DNA of 64,000 nt from Rhynochetos jubatus (GCA_027574665.1 CM050652.1:42374307-42438306); one strand, 5' to 3'. Shown: positions 48,201 to 62,130, counted from the stretch's first letter. Notes: generated by a model not told the origin, from the letters alone. Numbers and translations are program-made.

Positions 48201-51200
48201 ATGGTAGATGAACCTGAAAATGCCTCATTTCTCCTCCAGACCAGAAACTGAGTTCACCAGCATTTCACAGCCAGCCTCTCTGCCAGCTTTCTGGCTGGCT
48301 TTCAAAAGCTGAATTAAAAGCTATTAAAAGGAAAATGACAGAGTGCATTGCACCAAAAATTTCAGACTTTGAAATACTCTCTACTCCCAGAGCTAGCTGT
48401 ATTATAGCAAATGCCAATATAATTGAACAGGGAAAGACTGCCAGATATATGATGATGATACTTAAGGAGTCCTACCCATGATTCCTGAGAAATTTAAATA
48501 TGGGATTAGCACTAGAATTCCACCTAGCTAATCAGGCACAGTCCTAGACAATTAGTGTCCTACACCAGCACAAACACAGCCTTTTTCATGCCTTTTCTTT
48601 AAATGCACCTTTCTGGAAGCCAGGAAGAACAATAAAATTCTTGTTAGGTACATACCAAAGCAGCAGCATATAAGAGGAGACACTTAAGTATTTGTTAGAA
48701 TTCCAATTTAATCTGAAAGAATAATTCACAAAGACGCAATTTTTTTTGCTTTATTAGCTTTTAGCGTGAACAGTGATCACTTCATCATAGTTGAGTCATG
48801 TTTAGAAAATTTAAACAAGCTGCGTGATTACTCTAGGAAGCATGGAAAGGTTTGTTCAAATCAGTACCATCTGTGGACAGAAGAAGTTGGGGGAATTTTA
48901 GTCATTCTTGAGGAATGGAAATCTGATTCTCCATGCTAGAGTAATTGTAATCCTCTTTGTATCTGTAACCCAATAGCATAGTTGTCTTGAAATTGTCTCA
49001 TTGAACACAACCATCAAGTGCAAGAGGCACCGTGCCACTGGGTGTCACTGCTCCTCACTGTGGCCCTCAGAGCAAACCTCTGATTTGCTCCAGGTTCAGG
49101 TCACATCTTTACACTTGTTATAATGAGGGATTACATTTAGATTTGCTTTCTCTATGTAAGAAACGAGATAAAATGAACTAGATTTTAAACTGACTAATGT
49201 TTAAGGCTCTGGTTCCATTTTAAAGATGTCTAGGCACTGGTAGGGATAATTTTCCTATGTCCTTTGCTGACTGACCCTGTCTCTTTTAGGCGAGAAATAT
49301 TTTGCATATATGGGTGTTAGTAAACCGGAAAAAATATGACATAAAGTAGAAATGAGCTTTTTTATTAAAGAAGTAATACTTTTCTAATTTGTCTGTTATC
49401 TTGATACCTGCAAGCTTATCTTTCAAAATAGTTGTTTTGATGTAGTATCACTCACTGGGATAATCAGAGAGACTATTTTCAGCCTTGTCAGAGTAATTTT
49501 TATGGGCTTCCTCTGTAGTTAGTGATAAAAAAGAACACTTTTCTAGGGGACAGGTGGAAAGAGGCACATCATTTTCCTGCACACCATTCTTACCCCATTC
49601 TCTGGGAGTTTGTCTCTCTCCACCAAACACAAGGAGAGCTCAGAGAAGCTGGCTTTATTAGACTTCTGTTGGTCCGTGTGAAAGCCCACAAATCAGAGCC
49701 ACTAATATTTTCACTGATATAATTTCTAACTTTGTGAAATGGCTGAACATCTTTTCCATCTTTACTGCAACATTGCTAGCTCGCAGTTCCTTGTAATGGC
49801 ATCATCCGTCTTGAAACTGAGGGACCAGGCTACTCTCCTTGGGAAGGAAAGCCCACTATGGTGGCTAGAACGTGGGCATTGCTCTTTCTACCTGTGACTA
49901 TTCTCTTTAACCTGCCTTCTTTTAGGTGCAGGGACTGCAGTTGTGCCAGCCATGGCTCTACCAGCTACACGTTTGAGCAAGTGAACATACATATTTCCAC
50001 CTTTCTCTTGGCACCCAGCAAACAACCAGTTACTGTCTACTTATTCCAGTCTCCTGTTTCAGTGTTTAGTCCAGTCTTTCATTTAATTTGGATTATAGTC
50101 TAATAATCAATTTTCAGCAGATGGAAGTTAGTAATGGTAGACTAAGAGGCATCGGAGTCAGTTTCCATCACCATGTTACATATTTTCACACTTTTATTAC
50201 TGCCAATATCTGGCCAATGCTAGCTGTTCCTGCCTTCCTGTCACAGCAAAAGTTCCTGAGTTGTGTGCCTGGGAAGGTGAAGTCACATTCCTTAGCAAAA
50301 AAAGAGAAATTCCCCTCTGAGTGAGGAGGAGAATTGAATTTTCTTAAATTATTTTACTTTTGATCTCTTCTGATGTCTTTAGAATTGCTGGCTCTTAGTT
50401 TTTTAATTTCTGGAATATAAAATATTGGGCCTTAAAAATACTTTAATTCAAGTCCAGAGTGAGCCTACATGATAACTTTTATTTCACTCAAATAGTTTTA
50501 TCTATTCTATCCAACATTTTTTTATAATTAACATAATAATTGAGTGCGTAAGGTTAATATTCTTTACAGTATCTTAACATATATTATCTTATATTACAAT
50601 AGAAGATTTTTAAAAGAAAAATACAGATTTTTTCGTAGTAACCATTGAACAGTTCTCTGCCTTAAGTTTCCGCTAACTAGTGGTCAAACAAAGCCCTTTC
50701 TTGTACTTTACACAGTTTTTAGAGCTAACATTAAAACAATGCAGTGGGTTTGGTTTTTTTTGAAAGTAGACAAACTGAGTAGTACATCTCCAAAACTGTG
50801 ACCAAGCAAGAAGGTTACTGCCTGATTTGTTTTTATTTACTCTTTCCTGTACTTCATTCTAATAACAACAGAGCAAAACAACTTCAATTTTGATAGTATC
50901 AAGTATGATGATGAAAGTTGGTTCTAGCAAAGACTTTTCCCTTAGACAGTTTGCTCTTGTGCTGTGTCTGCTTAGCGTGTAGCAGGGCGGGAGCAATTGG
51001 GGCTATTGCATGCTGTGATGTGGAGTATGTGGCTGTGAGAGCTGAGTGGAAGGACAGGGGAAGTGCCCATGGTTACTGTAGCTGCCCTGTTTCCTGCAGG
51101 TTCCACCTGCTTTGGGCTCATTTGAAGGGATTTGAATTTCTCAATATTTTCATCACAGCTTGGGTTGACTCAGAATTTACATTTCTTGTGAAACTTTCAT

Positions 51201-52392
51201 ACTTAGTGGAGAGACTTCAGCTTGTTATGTTATGATGATTTTTATAAACAAATTGTTGCAGATGAAAGCAGAGATCAGATATTCCCACAAGGCTGAAAAA
51301 AAAACCCAGAGGGTTTTCTCTTTCTTCCCCAGTAACGTTTGTCTGGGATCCTTTTATTCTTTATGTAAGCCTTGAGGCCTCTCAGTTTCAGTTTAAGGAT
51401 GTATCATGTGTTTTTCTTTTACCAGTGATACTTCTTCCCCCAAAGACTCTAAAGCACTCTTTAAAGCTAAGTGCACAAAATTATTTCTGAGCTGATTTCT
51501 CTACACAGTTTTCACCACAGAGAGTATTAGTATTATCTTACAGAATCTTAGAGATAATATTAGCTTACTGTATGACTATGTGATATAGCACAAAACCATA
51601 TGTTGCATCCAGGCTGCGAGAGCTGGGAGTATGCTGTTGGCTTAATATAGATATGGATAAATGTGCGTGCATGTGTTTGCGTGTACGTGCATGCATTACT
51701 TCTGTCTCCCTGCACGTGAATATAACCTGTGTATACCCACATGTATTTATGCATATAAATACGTGGAAGCATAGTTATGGGAAGCTTCTTTTTTTTGCTT
51801 TGTATTGCTATATTATTTAGCTCTTCCTGTTGGTATTCTTTCAATTTGTTGTTTAATGACCAGCTTTATAAAGCACTTATATAAAGATAGACAAACATAT
51901 TGCATGTATTGATACTTTCCATTCAGAATGTGAAACGGGATAGTTATGAAACATTGCGGTCTTGCTCGAGAATTTCGTATGTTACCAAGAGAGAGGGAGA
52001 CAAATGAGTATTTCTAAGTGAGAGATGAGGAATTCCAGTTAGCAACAGCAGAAAAGATGCTATGGGTGGGCCAAAAATAACCTTCTTCCCTCCCCCAGTT
52101 GAGACATAGCCCCAAATGTAGCAACAGCAATGTCACACCTCTCAAAGCTGCCCCTGCATGCCACACATAAAAGTAGTTTTCTTTCTTTCAAAAGCTCTAG
52201 TAAATGTATGCCATCTATATATGTACGGTGGGCATTACACCAGTAAAATTGCTCCATACTAACCATATGAAATTGAATGTTGTTCTTTAGACATGTTTAT
52301 TAAAATATTTTTTCAACACTGGATAAAAGGTTTATAGTTGCAATTACTATTACATTCAAATGAAGGTGTCTTACAAGTGTTTTAATTTGTAG

Positions 52393-52725
52393 TTCCTAGT
52401 GCTCCCAGGGATATCGTTTTTTCCAATGTACAATCAACAAGTGTGACCTTGAATTGGAGATCACCGAAATCTGTCCTTGGCTACTTTCAAAACTACAAGA
52501 TTACCACACAGCTACAATCGATTCACTGCAGTGACTGGGAAACGAAGGAATGTATCGAATATGAGATGCATCAATATTTATATGAAAATGTGGTGGATGG
52601 CCGGATAGAAGAGACAGTGTATGGACTGAAAAAATACAGATGGTACAGATTTGCAGTTGCTGCCAGTACGAATGGTGGTTATGGCAGTTATTCACCTTGG
52701 ATTTCTACACAGACACTTCCTGGAT
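52393..52725 (+). CDS. PTPRQ: PTPRQ exon, FN3 domain M with two-Cys loop
   Basis: Residues 1282-1392, one exon, phase 1 at both ends. Starts [20 protein letters not shown], core [20 protein letters not shown], then a long loop with two Cys ([20 protein letters not shown]), then [20 protein letters not shown] and STQTLPG. At 111 residues it is about 20 longer than a standard FN3. The loop with C..W...C and the GLKK.RWYRF motif match PTPRQ orthologues. Acceptor TTTGTAG, donor GTAAGT. Confidence 0.97.
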
Positions 52726-55700
52726 GTAAGTAAGAATGTTTGCCGTGTGTCATAATGCTGCAACAATGTGATGTTCACCCAAATAAGCAAGAACACTTGG
52801 TGGAAGTTATTTCTTCACAGACCTACAATATTGGTGAAGTTAATAAAGATTTATTGCAACTTTTCACTTATGAAATATCATTATATAAATCACATGGTAG
52901 ATATGCATACTTGACACTACTTTAGATTTTAGTGCCTTTCGGATGCTCTACTGTTTTTGCTGCTTACCCAACAGCAATTTCATTCCTCAGCCCTTCTCCA
53001 CATCTAGAATTGGTAAGTCTGAATTTTGGCTACTTTGGGTTGATATGCCATTTTCAATCCATCTCCACATGTGGGGTATGTCGGTGAAAAGTAGTCCTTT
53101 TTTAAATTCTTTGACTAAAAGTCTGTTCTCTAATGTCATGACACTTTCCTGAAATTGTGCTGTACATTCCTGGCAATAGAATATAGGTAGTAGTTTCAGA
53201 GGATTTCAGATTTCTTTCCAATACCATATCCACCTAAAGGGATTACAAATCAGAGTGGCCGTGTAACACCTGTAGGACTGTCATGACACGTATTAGTGCT
53301 GTCATGCCTCAGCTGAGGACTTTGCTTTCCAAGTAAGAGAAGAGTTAGTTGTCATTGGTAAGTCATCACTAGATATTTGAGAGAAGGAGACATGAAACAT
53401 AAATTATTTAGAAAGTTGTGACATTGACATATGACCTTCCCTCCCACTCCACAGCCAGCCTAGGTCAGAGCACATGTGAGATCTGGCCTCTGGCCCATGC
53501 AGAACAACTGAGAACCACCAGTGTCTGAGTGTCCTGACTAAACACAGCTCCTTCACTCCTTTCCCCTTCCAAAGCAGTCATAACAGGGATACCAAGGGCT
53601 TAAACAGCTGCGTACCAAGGACTACTCAATGGTCCTCATACTTATTTTGTTCCATTCATGTTTTCACAATCATGTGATGTGAATCCAGGAGTCTTTTATA
53701 TAATGCTCCTCACAGTATATGTGCAGTCTCTGTAAAGTAATACAGTCATCTATCCTTAAATACCTCACATTTTTCCATTAGGTAAGGAAATAGTATCACC
53801 TTCATTTGAAGGTTGGAAATTGCAATAAAGAAATTCTAAGCCCCAGAGGGAAAAGAGATTTGGACACCGCAGTAGTGAACATCACAACAGCCCAGAAGCA
53901 GTCCTTTGGACTGAGAAGTACTGGAATCGGCTGCAGAGTCATCCTCATGTGCACTTACTTTTGTTGTCCAGTGGCTTTTATGGGGATGCTATGCCTCTCA
54001 GTTAAGGCAATATTTTAAATTAAAGTGAAAAAACCCTAAAACTTACAACTCCAGATGGAGCAGAAAATAGGTAACAGAATGTGTACAACTCTTAAGCCAA
54101 CAGCTCTGGGAAAATTTCTTACTATTAGATGGATATATCTCAGCTGCTGACATATGCAAATACTTATCTTCCATAAATTGTTGCTGAGTTTAGGAAAGTT
54201 AGGGATTTAAACTGGACAGAGAGGCAGATAATCAAAACACATATAATCACATAAAGATAGGATCCTCTTTATGATTTCCTCTTTGGACAGTGATAGTTTA
54301 AGAGCGATCTAGTTTCCTGTCAGTCCCACTGAGAGATGGTAGTTAAAAGTATAAAAATCTCGTGAGACTGCACAAGCCCTTTCCATGCCAGTACAGTGTC
54401 ATTCTCAGTAGTAGGTTCTCTGTGTGCTCTATTAGCTAGTTTATGAAACGGGTTAGAAGTTTAAGAAGTTCCATCAGTTCTTGCAGCCCAAGTGTCTGTG
54501 GTGAGTGAAGTGGGTAGTGACCAATCACCTGTGAGCTAAATCAGTGACACATCAGGAGATGAGCTGCCTATAAAACCCACTGCTGTGGAGTCAAGGAAGC
54601 ATGGGCAATATTCCAGATATCATGGCTGGCTGCTGGTCTTTTTCCTGGGGAAATAGCAATCAGCTGAGGAGGAAAAAAAAGAGGAATGCCACACATTGCA
54701 CAGCTGGGTAGTCAGCTGGTAGCTCCAGGCGGGTTTCAGCAGCGCTGGGAGCCTCCCTCAGCAGTGGCTGATCTTTGGGAAGGGCAGGTCTCTGGCTACC
54801 TGACCTCATACTTTCCAAAGACTAGTCTTTAGAAATAGGTTTAAACAGACTAAAAAACCTTAATTCTCCTCTTTCTGTTGCAAAGGGTACTGCCTGTAGC
54901 AGGGAAGAGAAATTTAGGATGCACAAAGCAGATCTGGCACTCTGGGCAGCCTTGGGGAGTGCATCCAGGGAACAGGTGTCAACCCCCCTCTCCTTTCCCT
55001 CATGGACATGGCCAAGCATCCTCTGGATTAGCCTGCTGGTACACAGCCAATATACATGGTCTGTTAGGGCTTAAGGGTGCTTAGCTGCTATGTAAAATAC
55101 CCTGAGTACTTAGCCCATAAAATCAATGGGAGTTGTGTTTGCAGATTTGAGGGCAGAAGGTAGACACTGTTTCTCATTTTCAAGAAATGCCTCTGTAAGA
55201 CATTGTTTCTGCCAAAGGGAAAGTTACCTTGGTTGGGAAATAAGAGTCAAATGATTTTTCTCCAGAAATAATTGGCTTCTCAGAAATGTGTGTTTCTCTC
55301 AAACCTGAAGAAAATATTACTGTTACTATAATCATATGCAGAAAGTTACAGCATTTAAACTGAAAACTGTTAGACTCATTTCCCAGAACATAGAGTTGAA
55401 ACTTGAACAGTAGCAAAAGTTAAATAACAGAAACCCTTAAATATGCTTTAAAAGTGCTGAGGATTTGACTGTTGTGCTAAAGCAGAAATACTTAATAACT
55501 GAATATCCAGTGACTACAGTGAGCATCTTAGCTATTTATTTCAGTTGTTGAATATGAAGGTAAATTTAAGGCTACAGGAATTCTTTTTAAGATTCTTCAA
55601 CTCATTTGCAAGTTTCAGACCAAAACCAACGCCTGTGTTCTGTACTGAAGGTGGCTATGGTGTTACTCTGTGGGAAATGTTACAGGTTGTTCAGTACACT

Positions 55701-58700
55701 CCAGTTGTCATGTCACACAGATAAACTATTCAGCCTTCTGTCTTGCAGATTATTCTCACAGGAATTGTCCTACTGTCTCATAAAGTAGTTTGATGGCACT
55801 GTTATTGCTTAGCTGATGGATTACCCAAGAGCCAAATCTACTCTGCAAGATGAAATATTTCCAACATAACCTAGGTTTATGTAGTTACCAGTATAGATCA
55901 CAGTGTTGTGTCACAGTAAGGGAAAGGGCAAGAAGTGTTTTCCATAGCTGGGGAAACTTTTTTCCCCTCACACCTGCACTTACCCCAAGTTTCACTTTTA
56001 CATTTATAAGGAAAATAAGATGATTGACCAAATTCATGCCTTCTAACAGAAAAAACACTTTGGAGGGTCAGCGTTAGGTGGAAAATGAATGGCAGTGACA
56101 TCACTGACCTCATTTTGGATCTCATACAGTTACACAATGCAAAGCTTTTTGGAAAACTGCCAAGTCCTCTAATGCCAGGATATACTGAGACACAAAGGAA
56201 AATCCCACATGTTCAAATGTCCCATGAAAGCTAGGACATAGGGTTATGCTTCTCTTTTCAGCACCTTCTTTCCCAATCCCTCCTGATTCCCAGTCTCTTG
56301 GTATACTTAAAGAAATGTTTCTGTATGGTAAAAAGCCATAATATTTCATTTTCATATGCCCTTTCTTCTGTCAGGTTTTGCCTGAGAGAGCTCATTTTCC
56401 TTTGTACCTTTCATTCTCTCAGAACTAAATATTGGCAAGTAAATATGTCCTAATATAAGATATAAATGTTTAAATATAGGCAAAAGTAATGTAGGTGACT
56501 ATAAAATGAAATAACTGAACCTCACACTTAATCTTTTAGAGGAAAAAGAAAAAAAGCTGGTCTTAACCAAACTGGCAAGCATGAATTTCTGCTAGAAGAC
56601 TGGAGTATTCAGTCTTATTTTAGAGGATTATGCTAAATGATGGGCTATCCAGACTTACGTTCAAGCTAACACACTTAACTGCTGTCTTAGCATCAGGACA
56701 CAGATGGATGGGAAAGATGACCCTGACCTCCATAAGACCCACATTCCTGTGCAAGGATAGAAGCATGATAATCAGGAAATGATGGTTATTAGTTACAGAA
56801 AATGCATTATTGTGAAAACCAGGAGAAAAGTGCTTATGAGAGGAAGTGATTGGATTATAGGGGAATGAGAGAATAAGACTAGGTCATTTCTACTGAGTAA
56901 ATTGCTGTGATTTATAAGAGAAAGGGTATAGTGATATCATGGCCTCGTATTGACGAGATTCATTTCACAAACAAACCTAAATCAGAACGTGGCAGTTACC
57001 CACTGAAGCACACACAGTATTTAAAAAGCTGGGGTCTGTAAGACATGATACATTAGACACATTTCTTTCTCTAGTTTTCTTTCTATTTTTGCAAGTTATT
57101 TCAGAAAATATTCCTAAATTTCAGTGTCATTCAGTTAATGTCTGATGTTGTACTTTTCATGATGAATATAAACCAGGTATTAACACTTAGATGTATTTTT
57201 GATAGGTATCATATATACAGCATTCTCAATTTTACTTTTCTTGCAAAGATCTAAAACTGAATCAAATACAAATTGCATATGGAAGCTATCCATATAAATA
57301 GCTTCAGGTCAGATAACTTGTAGATTATATTATGCTTTAAAATTATTTCACACCATCATTGTCTAATGCATAAACCTAAATTGACTTCCGAAAAAAATAT
57401 TGAGAGATTAAACGCTCCATTTAGGCTATAAAAAAGTAATGGAAAATTGTCTTTGGAAACTTGATTGGTTTGGAAACTATGGCTCGAGAAGCTATATATA
57501 TATCATTTTATACTTTTTTTAAGAAATTTCAGCTGGTAATAAAGGTAATATCACTGCCACAGTTACTGAAAGCATTGCTTACACTAGAAGACACTGTTTG
57601 AGCAACAATTTTGACATGCATTACAGCAAAATAAGCTTGATTTGTGCTAATTCTAGTTTTTAGGGAACATGTTTACCTTTGTATTTTGTTCTGTCTGTTC
57701 TAGCTCCCTACTCAACAGCCAACCTTCTCTGAGCAGTCTCCTCTTTCACCACCCCTCATGTGCTCTCATAGTTCATTTAGTTGCACTCTTCATTCAGTTG
57801 TTCCATGCTATTCAGTATTTTTGGGGACCGCTTCCAATGTTTGAATGTGATCCTGCCTACAAAGTCTAGTATACTCCTGCTAATCCCAGCACAACAATCT
57901 ACCTTCAATCTCCAACACCCTAAACTCTTCATAGCATCTTAACAATCCCCACATTTTTCTGTTTTATTCTGCAATCGTGGTTCAAAATTTTCACCTTCAC
58001 GGAGCAAAATTTCATGATTTCTCCTCATTAATCTTTCACACATTATTTCAATAGCTACATACTTTCTTCCATGCCATTTTTCCTTTTCCTAACCTGTTTT
58101 CTACCTGAACATCTAAGTAATCTTGTATACACTCCAATTTTCCTCATTAAGCCCTCTCACCTGATGATTAATAGTGAAAAAAATACATATTCATGCATTA
58201 ATCATGTTTGAGAAAAGAGGCTGCATCTTCTGATTGGGATAGATATGATCACTTTTATTGGTTTTTATAACAGACGGTTCATTGATATATGTTAATCGTA
58301 GTTGGTTTGTGTTTGGTTTTTTGGGGGAGGGAGGGGTTGGGAGGTTTATATGGGGTTTTTCATGCTAAATTAGAAAAAAAAAAAAAAGCCCTATGAAGCC
58401 AAGTTCTGGAAATATGTAAAAATCTGTTGTTGCTTCTGTAACAGGCTGTTGACTGATATGTGTCACAGTTGTCTTTTCTTGTAGCAGACAGAAAGAATGG
58501 AGCCACGTTCTGGTATTATGTACAACACATTTTCACTTCTATTCCAAATTCTATTTTTCTGAAATTTACCACAGTCATTATGAACAAGTAATACCACTTA
58601 CTGAGAACTTCTGTGTCATTATTAATATTTCATTTATTTCTGATCCATGAATAAGAAATAACTAGATTAATTCACATATCACCTTGACAAAAGAAAACTT

Positions 58701-59047
58701 TAGGAAAATTCCATTTCTTAATGCGAACATTCTTGCCCACTTACAATTCCTATCACTTTTTTGTGTGTATTTTCCAGAGTTTCTCAATATGTTAAGAATA
58801 AGTTGAAATGACACCTAGAACTATTATATTTTTCTGTATAAAATTATTGTACTACTACTTTCCAACATTGCTGGATATTTTTTCTAGCATGCAGAAGACA
58901 CTGTGTTTTCACAATTTATTATTCTTTGAATGATTAGTTTGACATAAACAAGTATATTATGCTTGTCTGTTTTTTCTAAATAGTTGTATATATTTTGATT
59001 GTATATATTTGATTGGCCATGATTCACATACATATTTTTTTCTACAG
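52726..59047 (+). other. Large intron between domains M and N
   Basis: 6322 bases, phase 1. No exon found. It contains a CCAAT/TATA pair (54521-54575), a weak possible old repeat around 53790-53960, and G-rich and A-rich tracts near 58320-58390. Otherwise A+T-rich and unassigned. Confidence 0.8.
54521..54575 (+). promoter_or_regulatory. Possible core promoter: CCAAT and TATA boxes
   Basis: CCAATCA at 54521 and TATAAAA at 54569 lie 48 bases apart, the usual spacing of a TATA promoter, on the gene's own strand. A 34-codon frame starts at the ATG at 54601. No LTR borders were recognised. It could be a chance pair in A+T-rich DNA, and I give it little weight. Confidence 0.2.
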
Positions 59048-59169
59048 CTCCAGATGGTCCTCCAGAAAATGTGACTGTTTTAGCTACATCTCCTCACAGT
59101 ATTAATATTAGCTGGAGTGAACCTCTCATCATTACTGGACCCACTTGCTACCTCATAGACATTACCTCA
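59048..59169 (+). CDS. PTPRQ: PTPRQ exon, FN3 domain N, first half
   Basis: Residues 1393-1433. Phase 1 entry (T)CT CCA, reading [20 protein letters not shown], then [20 protein letters not shown] and S. Ends in phase 0 at [37 protein letters not shown] is a strong match, from memory, to the membrane-proximal ectodomain of mammalian PTPRQ. Confidence 0.97.
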
Positions 59170-59524
59170 GTAAGGCAACTCTGTTTTAATTGTTGGTAGT
59201 AATACAGATGTTCAGTGATATAAATACCGCAGCAGATATTCTTATAGGAATTACAGGACAGACATAAGGTGGATTGAAAAATAGACTGTGTCTATTTCCA
59301 CATAAATTCCATTTAGGAATTAATTGTACATTTATAAATTTCTTAATGAGAGATAAATTAATTACTTGATATTTAAAAATGTGTGCTAATAAGAGGTATT
59401 GGGGAAAAAAGTGTAGCTATAAATGTATGTAGGAAAACAGTAGCTGAGCTTTGCAGAGGTGTCCCCCCTTCTAGCAGTAATTATGCTGTTTACCGGTAAA
59501 AATAATTACTTCAGTTTTGTTCTT

Positions 59525-59690
59525 TAAAGGAAGGAGAAGTTCATTGTCATGATTTTACAAATCAGAGTGGAGAGCCTAGCAAAATGAAGTGACTTGTACA
59601 AAGTTACACTGCATCAGAGGGCAAGCTTTAAAGTCAAACTAGGTTTCCCACTTCCCACTTGGTGCTCTGTCCGTCAGATTAGCTGTATTT
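59525..59690 (+). repeat. Possible ancient MIR-like SINE remnant
   Basis: The order CATGATTTTACAAATCAGAG, AATGAAGTGACTTGTACAAA, GTTACACTGCATCAGAGGGC, AGGTTTCCCACTTCC, TTGGTGCTCTGTCCGTCAGA mirrors the old amniote MIR pattern (TTTTACAGATG, AAGTGACTTGCCCAAGGTCACAC, then AGTGCTCT..CC). Recognised by eye. The divergence is large. Confidence 0.5.
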
Positions 59691-61949
59691 TGGTAGCACA
59701 GCAATAACACTTCTTTCTCCTTGATCTTTATAAGGAAAAAAAACGCTGACATAATAGAAAAGCTCTAGTGGCCTTTCTCTTTTCATCCTCTACTACCCTT
59801 ATAATACTCCTTAAAACAACCATTAATAAACCTCATTTCCTGCCCTGTGGCAAGATAAAAAAAATTCTAACTGTGAGTACATGAGAAGTTTTAAGTAGGA
59901 TATAGGTTCCCTGTTATTCCAGAAATTACACAGTGTTATCAGTGAAAATGGAAATCAGTTTACCAGACTTTAGCCAGGAAAACTTGCTGTTTGCCGCTTC
60001 AAAAATCCTGAATCAGAATGTTATATAATAGAAAACCCCAACCAAAACCTTAAAGTCTACTTCAAACTATATAAAAACTTTAATAGTAAGTTCATTCCAT
60101 TTTTCTGAGAAGAGCGTGAGACTTTTATTTGTATATTTTCAGTGTTTCTGGATCAGTCCTAAGAATTACAGATATGCTATAAAATGCTAATGCTGAGATT
60201 TTTGTTCAATCAAAATTTCTAAGATCAGTAAAAAAAATGAATATTTTCAAGCTTCTCAATAAAGTTACAAGAGAGAGTAATGTGTAGTCCTGCTATTTTC
60301 TCTTCCTCTAACTTCATTATATGATATATAGGGTACAATCTGTTCTGTTCTGAACACACCACAGCAGTAGTAAGGCAGGATGAAGGATGTACAATAATAC
60401 GAGGAATACTGACAAGGAAGGAATGGCTCCTTAGCCCATTGGGTGGTCACTAAAAACTGCAGAAGAGTTTTTATGTCTCCTTTACTAAAGTTAGGGAAGA
60501 TTTTTTCCTCGTGAAAAGTTCCCATCACTTTTGACTAAACTGCATTAGAGTGCATCAACAGAAAAAAAATATTTTCTTGCTTTTGATAAAACATCTGAAT
60601 TCAATTTTCAAAGTTTGATTTTTTGGTGGTGTAATATTTAATCAATTAGTATTTAAACACTTTCTCCTCTGTCTGATAGTTCCTAAATTATTAACAGGGT
60701 GTCATCTGATTCTACACTATGAAAATGTTATAAATGCCTTATGAATAAAAGTTACAATAAAATGCTTAAAGTAAGATGAACTATGGAATGTTTCATGTGA
60801 GCCTGCCAGCATTTGGAAGAAACTCAAAAACCTGGTTTAAATGTTCAGTTTGGAGGGCTTTGGTTTTGTTTTTACAAAGTGGGGCTTTTTTCAAACATAT
60901 TTCAGATATCTAGCTTTATGTTTAGGGATTCCTTGTAATCAGATGTTGTCTAATGGTCAGTAACTACAGGGGTCAGTTCTGTAGATAATCATCTTCATAG
61001 ACAAATCTATTCCTTCTTTAAGGCAAATATATCTGTCACAATCTTTTTCAGTGAAAATTTGAGAATATATTTTATTGTCCCAGTGGGAAAATTTTTATGA
61101 AGACTCCAAATTCCACAAACTTCCTGTATGTATAACTTTACTCATTTCAGTTCTCAACTGAGCATCTTTAATGATTTATACAAATAGACTTACAGAACAG
61201 AATAATTTCAGATTTCTGCTCTGTGATGTCTTTATTCTTAAAATGTAGTAATTAGTATTTATTAGCGAATGTTTTAGGGTTAAGTTGCTAGGATTTTCCT
61301 TTCAGTTTTATAGATCAGAAAAATTAAAAAGGACTCCCTCGTTTTTATTCCTCCAAGTCATATTTTAGTTCGTCTTGCTACCTACTATAATTAGAAATAG
61401 TCCTGAACAAAGTATTGCTAAGTAAGGAAGATGGACCTGAACCATTAAACTTCAGGGGAATAGAAATAAATCTTATGATAGAGTGCTGTGATTGTATTTT
61501 AGCTCTAGATCTTGTATAAATATTTATATGCCAGATTTTTGATAGTCAGATAGGAAAAAGTTTTTCAGCTCTTCTCAGGAAATGAATGTCTGTTTAGTCC
61601 ATCAGAAAGTTTAGTTCAGGTTAATTCTCAGTGGGGATAGATGCATATCTGTCAAATAAAAGGTATGCTTGAACTATTCTAATGTTTTAGCAGCTGCATT
61701 TAATACAGATTTCATCCAGTGGGAAAACTACTGTACAGCTACCTAATCCTCTTTTCAAATTACACACTGAAGAAACAATAATGAAAACATCATTAACCAA
61801 AGTAGTGGGAATAGACATAAAAAGAATTTTGTAAATGATACTTGATTAAACACTAGGAAAGCTCCCATTTTTTCCTTTTTCTCCTTTTTTAAGCTAACAT
61901 TAGAATTGATTAATTAGATATAAAGCCCAACACTAGAGATTTTTCTACA

Positions 61950-62130
61950 GAACCACAGATTATTTGAGATGCAGGGATGACAGGGATCCCAAGAAGTAAT
62001 CCAGTCTATATCCTGCTCTAACACAGAAACAAGTGTACCTAGAGTCTTCCTCACCACAAATGATTCCTTACCCTCCTCCTAAAAATATCCAGTGCTGAAA
62101 ATTGCTCAGCAACCCTTGAGAGATTGTTCT
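61950..62130 (-). mobile_element. Possible decayed CR1 3' region, antisense
   Basis: AGAACCACAGATTATTTGAG, GACAGGGATCCCAAGAAGTA, ATCCAGTCTATATCCTGCTC and later TATCCAGTGCTGAAAATTGC follow the layout of an old antisense CR1 3' end (TCATAGATT..TTGG, AGGGACC, CTAGTCCAACCTCCTGCTC, CTCCAGTGATGG). Heavily mutated. The family is a guess. Confidence 0.4.

Larger units (their letters stand above)
42156..52392 (+). other. Largest intron, between domains L and M
   Basis: 10237 bases, phase 1. Clear content: an antisense CR1 3' end (about 43463-43702), a 17-base T run (45126-45142), an old inverted-repeat-like element (about 48085-48200) and a TG-rich stretch (about 47800-47819). I looked for FN3 exons in all plus frames and found none. 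The rest is A+T-rich and unassigned. Confidence 0.8.
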
